The translations under genes were made by a program, and so were the position numbers. The notes under the pieces were generated by a model. It searched no databases. It worked only from the letters and a program-made list of their open reading frames with translations, and was not told the DNA's origin. Positions 13,721 through 16,030 of a stretch of 16,030 nucleotides of DNA are shown here, in pieces; the first letter of the stretch is position 1, and each line of letters starts with the position of its first letter. Origin of the DNA: an uncultured Treponema sp. (GTDB lineage Bacteria > Spirochaetota > Spirochaetia > Treponematales > Treponemataceae); the NCBI GenBank assembly GCA_937885175.1, contig CAKZZO010000155.1, positions 1 through 16,030 on the forward strand. Reading direction: 5' to 3'.

Positions 13721-15589
13721 TCAGACACCCAATCTGTTGATGATGGTATCCAACATGCCGTCAATTACAGTGATGAATTTTGCGGCGGCATTGTAGCCGT
13801 GCTGGAATTTGATGATGTCAGCAAGTTCCTCGTCGATGTTCACTCCGCTGATGCTGTCGCGCAAATCCCGCAAGTCACCCATAATTTTGTTCTGGCTCAA
13901 AAGATTTGTCTCAGCCTGCTCGCCCTTAAGACCAACATTTGTGACACTGTTTGCAAAGTAGTCATCAAAAGTACGGTCTTTGCCAATCATCACCTGGGTA
14001 TTGCGGATAGCGGCAATTTCTACCGCTCCCCTTCCGTCTCCAGCCATCACTTCACCGCGGTTGGTCGGCATGGCAGCGGCAACACTCAGTACGTCTCCGC
14101 GAATTGCCGCATTTACTTCGATATATCCGGAAGGATTCAAGACAGGAGCAACTGCAAAATCACCGGCAAGAGACTGAACTGCATTTGCCTGATTAAAGTC
14201 GTAAGCATTTGCCTCGCCGCTTCCGTTCAAAATACCTGTGTAGCCTGCAAGGAAAAGTCCTGAGTCTTCCACATGACGGATAACAAAGTCAGGATTTTCC
14301 ATGGCTTCAGCCGTAGTTGCCTTCAATACCAGATGATTGTTGCGGTCAAGGTAGGCTTTTACTTCGCCGTCACTGTCATTGATACGGTTAATCACTTCGT
14401 CAATGGTGTCCGTTGCATAGTAAGGAACGCTTACCGTACCGCTCTTCCCGCTCAAAGTCATCACGCCTTCCAGCCCCACTTTATCCTGAGGATTCAGCGC
14501 ATGAGTACCCGTAAAGCGGAAAATATATGAAGAATCAAGATTTCCATCACCGTCACGGTCGTAGTTACCATTGATATCCGTAACATAGGGATGCTGAGTA
14601 AAGAAATCAAGTCCCGTCACACCGTTTGCACCGATTCCAGCCTTATGCACATCGTTCACCAAATCGGCAAAGTTCATGGTCATCGTATTGAGTTTCTGCA
14701 CTTCCTCGCGCACATCCACATCACGCAGTTCAAGCAAGGCGCCCAGCGTACCGCCTGAAACTTCGGCAAGATTTTTTGTATCAGCCCACACTACTTCGCT
14801 GTAGGAATTGTTGTCAGTTGTGGTGCGGATTTCAAAGTTGCGGGGAAGAGAGCCCTGTACCAGAATATGACCGTCCAAATGCACCATGAATTCATCATTG
14901 TCACGGGTGTCAGTGGTGATGTTTACGAGGGCGCCCAGTTTTTCCACCAGAAGGTCGCGCCTGTCATACAAGTCGTTGGGGTTATCCTTCATCGCCTCGC
15001 TGCGCACGATTTCTCCGTTGATGGCGGCAATCTGATTTGCCAAATCGTTCACCTGACGCACCGTCGCCTCAATGTCGCCGTTAATCATCGTGCCGATGCC
15101 GTCAAGGCTTTTAAAACGCTGCTGAATGGATTCAGTAAGGCTCTCGCCGCGGGTTACAACCGCCTGTCTGGCAGCCTGATTGTCAGGATAGACCGAAAGT
15201 TCCTGCCATGCAGACCAGAATTTATCCATATTTGTGCGGATAGAAATGTCGTTTGGTTCGTTATAGATTTCTTCCAGCATCACATAGTATTTTTCGCGGG
15301 TTGCCCAATAACTTTCCTGATTCTCCTGCGCCACAATGCGCTTGTCCAAAAGTTCATCACGAAGACGCGTAATCTGCTCGATTACCGTCCCCTGTCCTAT
15401 CTGTCCAGGAGTCTCCGCGCGCTCAAGATCGGGACGGTATATGGGATCAAAGGTCTTAACCTGCACTCTCTGGCGGGTATAGCCTTCCGTATCTGCGTTA
15501 GAAATGTTGTGGCCGGCCGTCGTAATCTGCTGGGTATGCGCCATCAAACTGCGCTTTCCAAGTTCAATCGCACCAAATGAATTCGCCAT
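13721..15589 (-). CDS. flgK: Flagellar hook-associated protein FlgK (HAP1)
   Basis: FlgK is the first junction protein on the hook. The 622 residues begin MANSFGAIELGKRSLMAHTQ and then show the rod/hook-family N-terminal motif TTAGHNISNADTEGYTRQRV; the C-terminus has EELADIIKFQHGYNAAAKFI then TVIDGMLDTIIN, the matching rod/hook-family end. The centre contains the long variable domain with DRDGDGNLDSSYIF, rich in Asp/Gly. ATG at 15589 is chosen over one at 15622 because GGAGG lies 7 nt before it and family members start at MANSF. It is the first gene of the flgK-flgL-fliW-csrA operon, behind the sigma-28-type promoter. Confidence 0.96.
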   Translation of the reverse strand: MANSFGAIELGKRSLMAHTQQITTAGHNISNADTEGYTRQRVQVKTFDPIYRPDLERAETPGQIGQGTVIEQITRLRDELLDKRIVAQENQESYWATREKYYVMLEEIYNEPNDISIRTNMDKFWSAWQELSVYPDNQAARQAVVTRGESLTESIQQRFKSLDGIGTMINGDIEATVRQVNDLANQIAAINGEIVRSEAMKDNPNDLYDRRDLLVEKLGALVNITTDTRDNDEFMVHLDGHILVQGSLPRNFEIRTTTDNNSYSEVVWADTKNLAEVSGGTLGALLELRDVDVREEVQKLNTMTMNFADLVNDVHKAGIGANGVTGLDFFTQHPYVTDINGNYDRDGDGNLDSSYIFRFTGTHALNPQDKVGLEGVMTLSGKSGTVSVPYYATDTIDEVINRINDSDGEVKAYLDRNNHLVLKATTAEAMENPDFVIRHVEDSGLFLAGYTGILNGSGEANAYDFNQANAVQSLAGDFAVAPVLNPSGYIEVNAAIRGDVLSVAAAMPTNRGEVMAGDGRGAVEIAAIRNTQVMIGKDRTFDDYFANSVTNVGLKGEQAETNLLSQNKIMGDLRDLRDSISGVNIDEELADIIKFQHGYNAAAKFITVIDGMLDTIINRLGV

Positions 15590-15640
15590 TTCCGAACCTC
15601 CGTGCAGACCTGCAAAAATCAAAACAGTCTGCCAATTTCA

Positions 15641-15668
15641 TTTTCGGAATTTTTGGGGAACGAGTTTA
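15641..15668 (-). promoter_or_regulatory. Sigma-28 (FliA) promoter of flgK-flgL-fliW-csrA
   Basis: On the minus strand, TAAACTCG (15668-15661), 12 bp, then TCCGAAAA (15648-15641). The -35 core TAAA and -10 core CCGA-AA match sigma-28, with the same spacing and same leading T of the -10 as the flaB promoter at 3754. The start point would be near 15634, giving a leader of about 45 nt to the flgK ATG. Confidence 0.6.
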
Positions 15669-15728
15669 GGAAAATCGATTTTTACTATTTCATAGGATGC
15701 ACATGCACATACTTGTTGGACAGCCCCC
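15669..15728. other. Divergent spacer between flgK and lipoprotein promoters
   Basis: No gene is seen. The stretch is AT-rich at its left end and contains a tandem TGCACA pair (near 15699-15710). No operator is recognised. Confidence 0.3.
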
Positions 15729-15756
15729 TTGAAAATCTTCTCCAATACGCTATAAT
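15729..15756 (+). promoter_or_regulatory. Sigma-70 promoter of the lipoprotein gene
   Basis: TTGAAA (15729-15734, 4/6) then, after 16 bp, a perfect TATAAT (15751-15756). The start point is expected near 15763, so the transcript would open almost directly into the 16-bp inverted repeat at 15769. Confidence 0.65.
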
Positions 15757-15762
15757 TTCTAA

Positions 15763-15909
15763 GAGGAGGCGTGATAAAAATTACTTCCATGTAATTTTTA
15801 TCACGCGCAGATTTTGCCGTTGGCAAAACTGCGTTTTCGTGCCCGCTCGAAGCGGTGCTACGAATGCCTGCACGACCGCTAACGCGGTGTTTTTATGGGA
15901 GAAATTTCT
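15763..15909 (+). promoter_or_regulatory. Strongly folded 5' leader, candidate regulatory RNA
   Basis: About 145 nt separate the promoter from the lipoprotein ATG and fold into successive stems. A perfect 16-bp inverted repeat lies at 15769-15784 and 15791-15806 with a 6-nt loop. Next, GCAG (15807-15810) with CTGC (15829-15832) and TTTTGCC (15812-15818) with GGCAAAA (15822-15828) form one hairpin with a bulged A. Then CGTGC (15838-15842) with GCACG (15870-15874) encloses CCGCT (15843-15847) with AGCGG (15851-15855). Last, ACCGC (15875-15879) with GCGGT (15884-15888) is followed by GTTTTT, like a short intrinsic terminator 16 nt before the ATG. No known riboswitch class is recognised. Confidence 0.5.
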
Positions 15910-16030
15910 ATGAAAATGAGAAAGGTATCTTGTATTTTTCTAGCCGCCCTCTTTATGGTCTTAGTTCCCTGCTCATTCGTGAGTTGCAACGACTCTGACG
16001 ATGAGTCAACATCCGAGCAATCGCAAAAAG
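15910..16030 (+). CDS. Probable lipoprotein, N-terminal part (cut by window edge)
   Basis: The frame opens at ATG 15910 with GGGAG 8 nt upstream and runs through 40 codons to the window end. The start MKMRKVSCIFLAALFMVLVP is a basic n-region plus hydrophobic core, then CSFVSCNDSDDESTSEQ: a cysteine in a lipobox-like F-V-S-C context followed by an acidic, serine-rich tether. Spirochaete lipoboxes are relaxed, so lipidation at that second cysteine (residue 26) is likely; the earlier cysteine (residue 21) is less well placed. The acidic tether after the cysteine is common in exported lipoproteins. The functional domain lies outside the window, so no role can be given. Confidence 0.75.
   Translation, partial: MKMRKVSCIFLAALFMVLVPCSFVSCNDSDDESTSEQSQK

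Noticed and set aside
14867..15580. Long plus-strand open frame (237 codons) inside flgK
   Set aside because: It is antisense to clearly conserved FlgK sequence, has no ribosome binding site, and its product resembles no protein family; a shadow of codon use in flgK.
15771..15794. Tiny upstream frame GTG...TAA in the lipoprotein leader
   Set aside because: The GAGGAGG lies only about 1 nt before the GTG and the frame lies wholly in a 16-bp stem, so translation is unlikely.

Overview
The window looks like the chromosome of a spirochaete of the Treponema type. Evidence: two short flagellin core genes (flaB) without a hypervariable central domain, followed by flaG, fliD, an uncharacterised gene and a PilZ gene; a flgK-flgL-fliW-csrA block; and sigma-28-type promoters in front of both flaB and flgK. 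Species cannot be fixed from the sequence alone. Base composition is moderate and even, with no insertion sequence, phage gene, tRNA, rRNA or CRISPR array seen.

Layout. (1) 1-1719, minus strand: lysC (aspartokinase) then dapB (cut by the window edge), an operon for lysine/diaminopimelate synthesis. (2) 1800-2050: a 24-unit array of a degenerate decamer (consensus GCAAGATTTT) with a mean period of 10.26 bp, in the divergent gap. (3) 2094-3725, plus strand: a consensus-perfect sigma-54 (-24/-12) promoter, a 304-residue protein resembling a divergent sigma-70-family factor, and rdgB. (4) 3754-10256, plus strand: the filament block, flaB, a 13-codon upstream reading frame, a second flaB, flaG, fliD, a 197-residue protein of unknown function in the place where fliS often sits, and a membrane-anchored PilZ protein. 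(5) 10283-11686, plus strand: an 88-residue unknown, tsaE and tsaB (tRNA t6A modification). (6) 11708-15668, minus strand, converging on tsaB: flgK-flgL-fliW-csrA behind a sigma-28-type promoter. (7) 15729-16030, plus strand: a good sigma-70 promoter, a strongly folded leader of about 145 nt and the start of a lipoprotein gene.

How the genes work together. FlaB, FlaG, FliD (cap), FlgK and FlgL (hook-filament junction) are the last-assembled parts of the flagellum. CsrA and FliW are the known partner-switch that tunes flagellin translation. The first flaB leader carries two small hairpins with ANGGA motifs in their loops, the second covering the ribosome binding site, so both the regulator and its probable target lie in this window. 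The second flaB start codon overlaps the stop of a tiny upstream frame with its own strong Shine-Dalgarno sequence, pointing to a different translational control for the second flagellin.

The most unusual structure is the helically phased decamer array directly upstream of a sigma-54 promoter that drives a sigma-factor-like gene. The array is probably intrinsically bent DNA or a row of protein sites, and may support looping by a sigma-54 activator. This is inference; the repeat phasing and the promoter match are read directly from the sequence.
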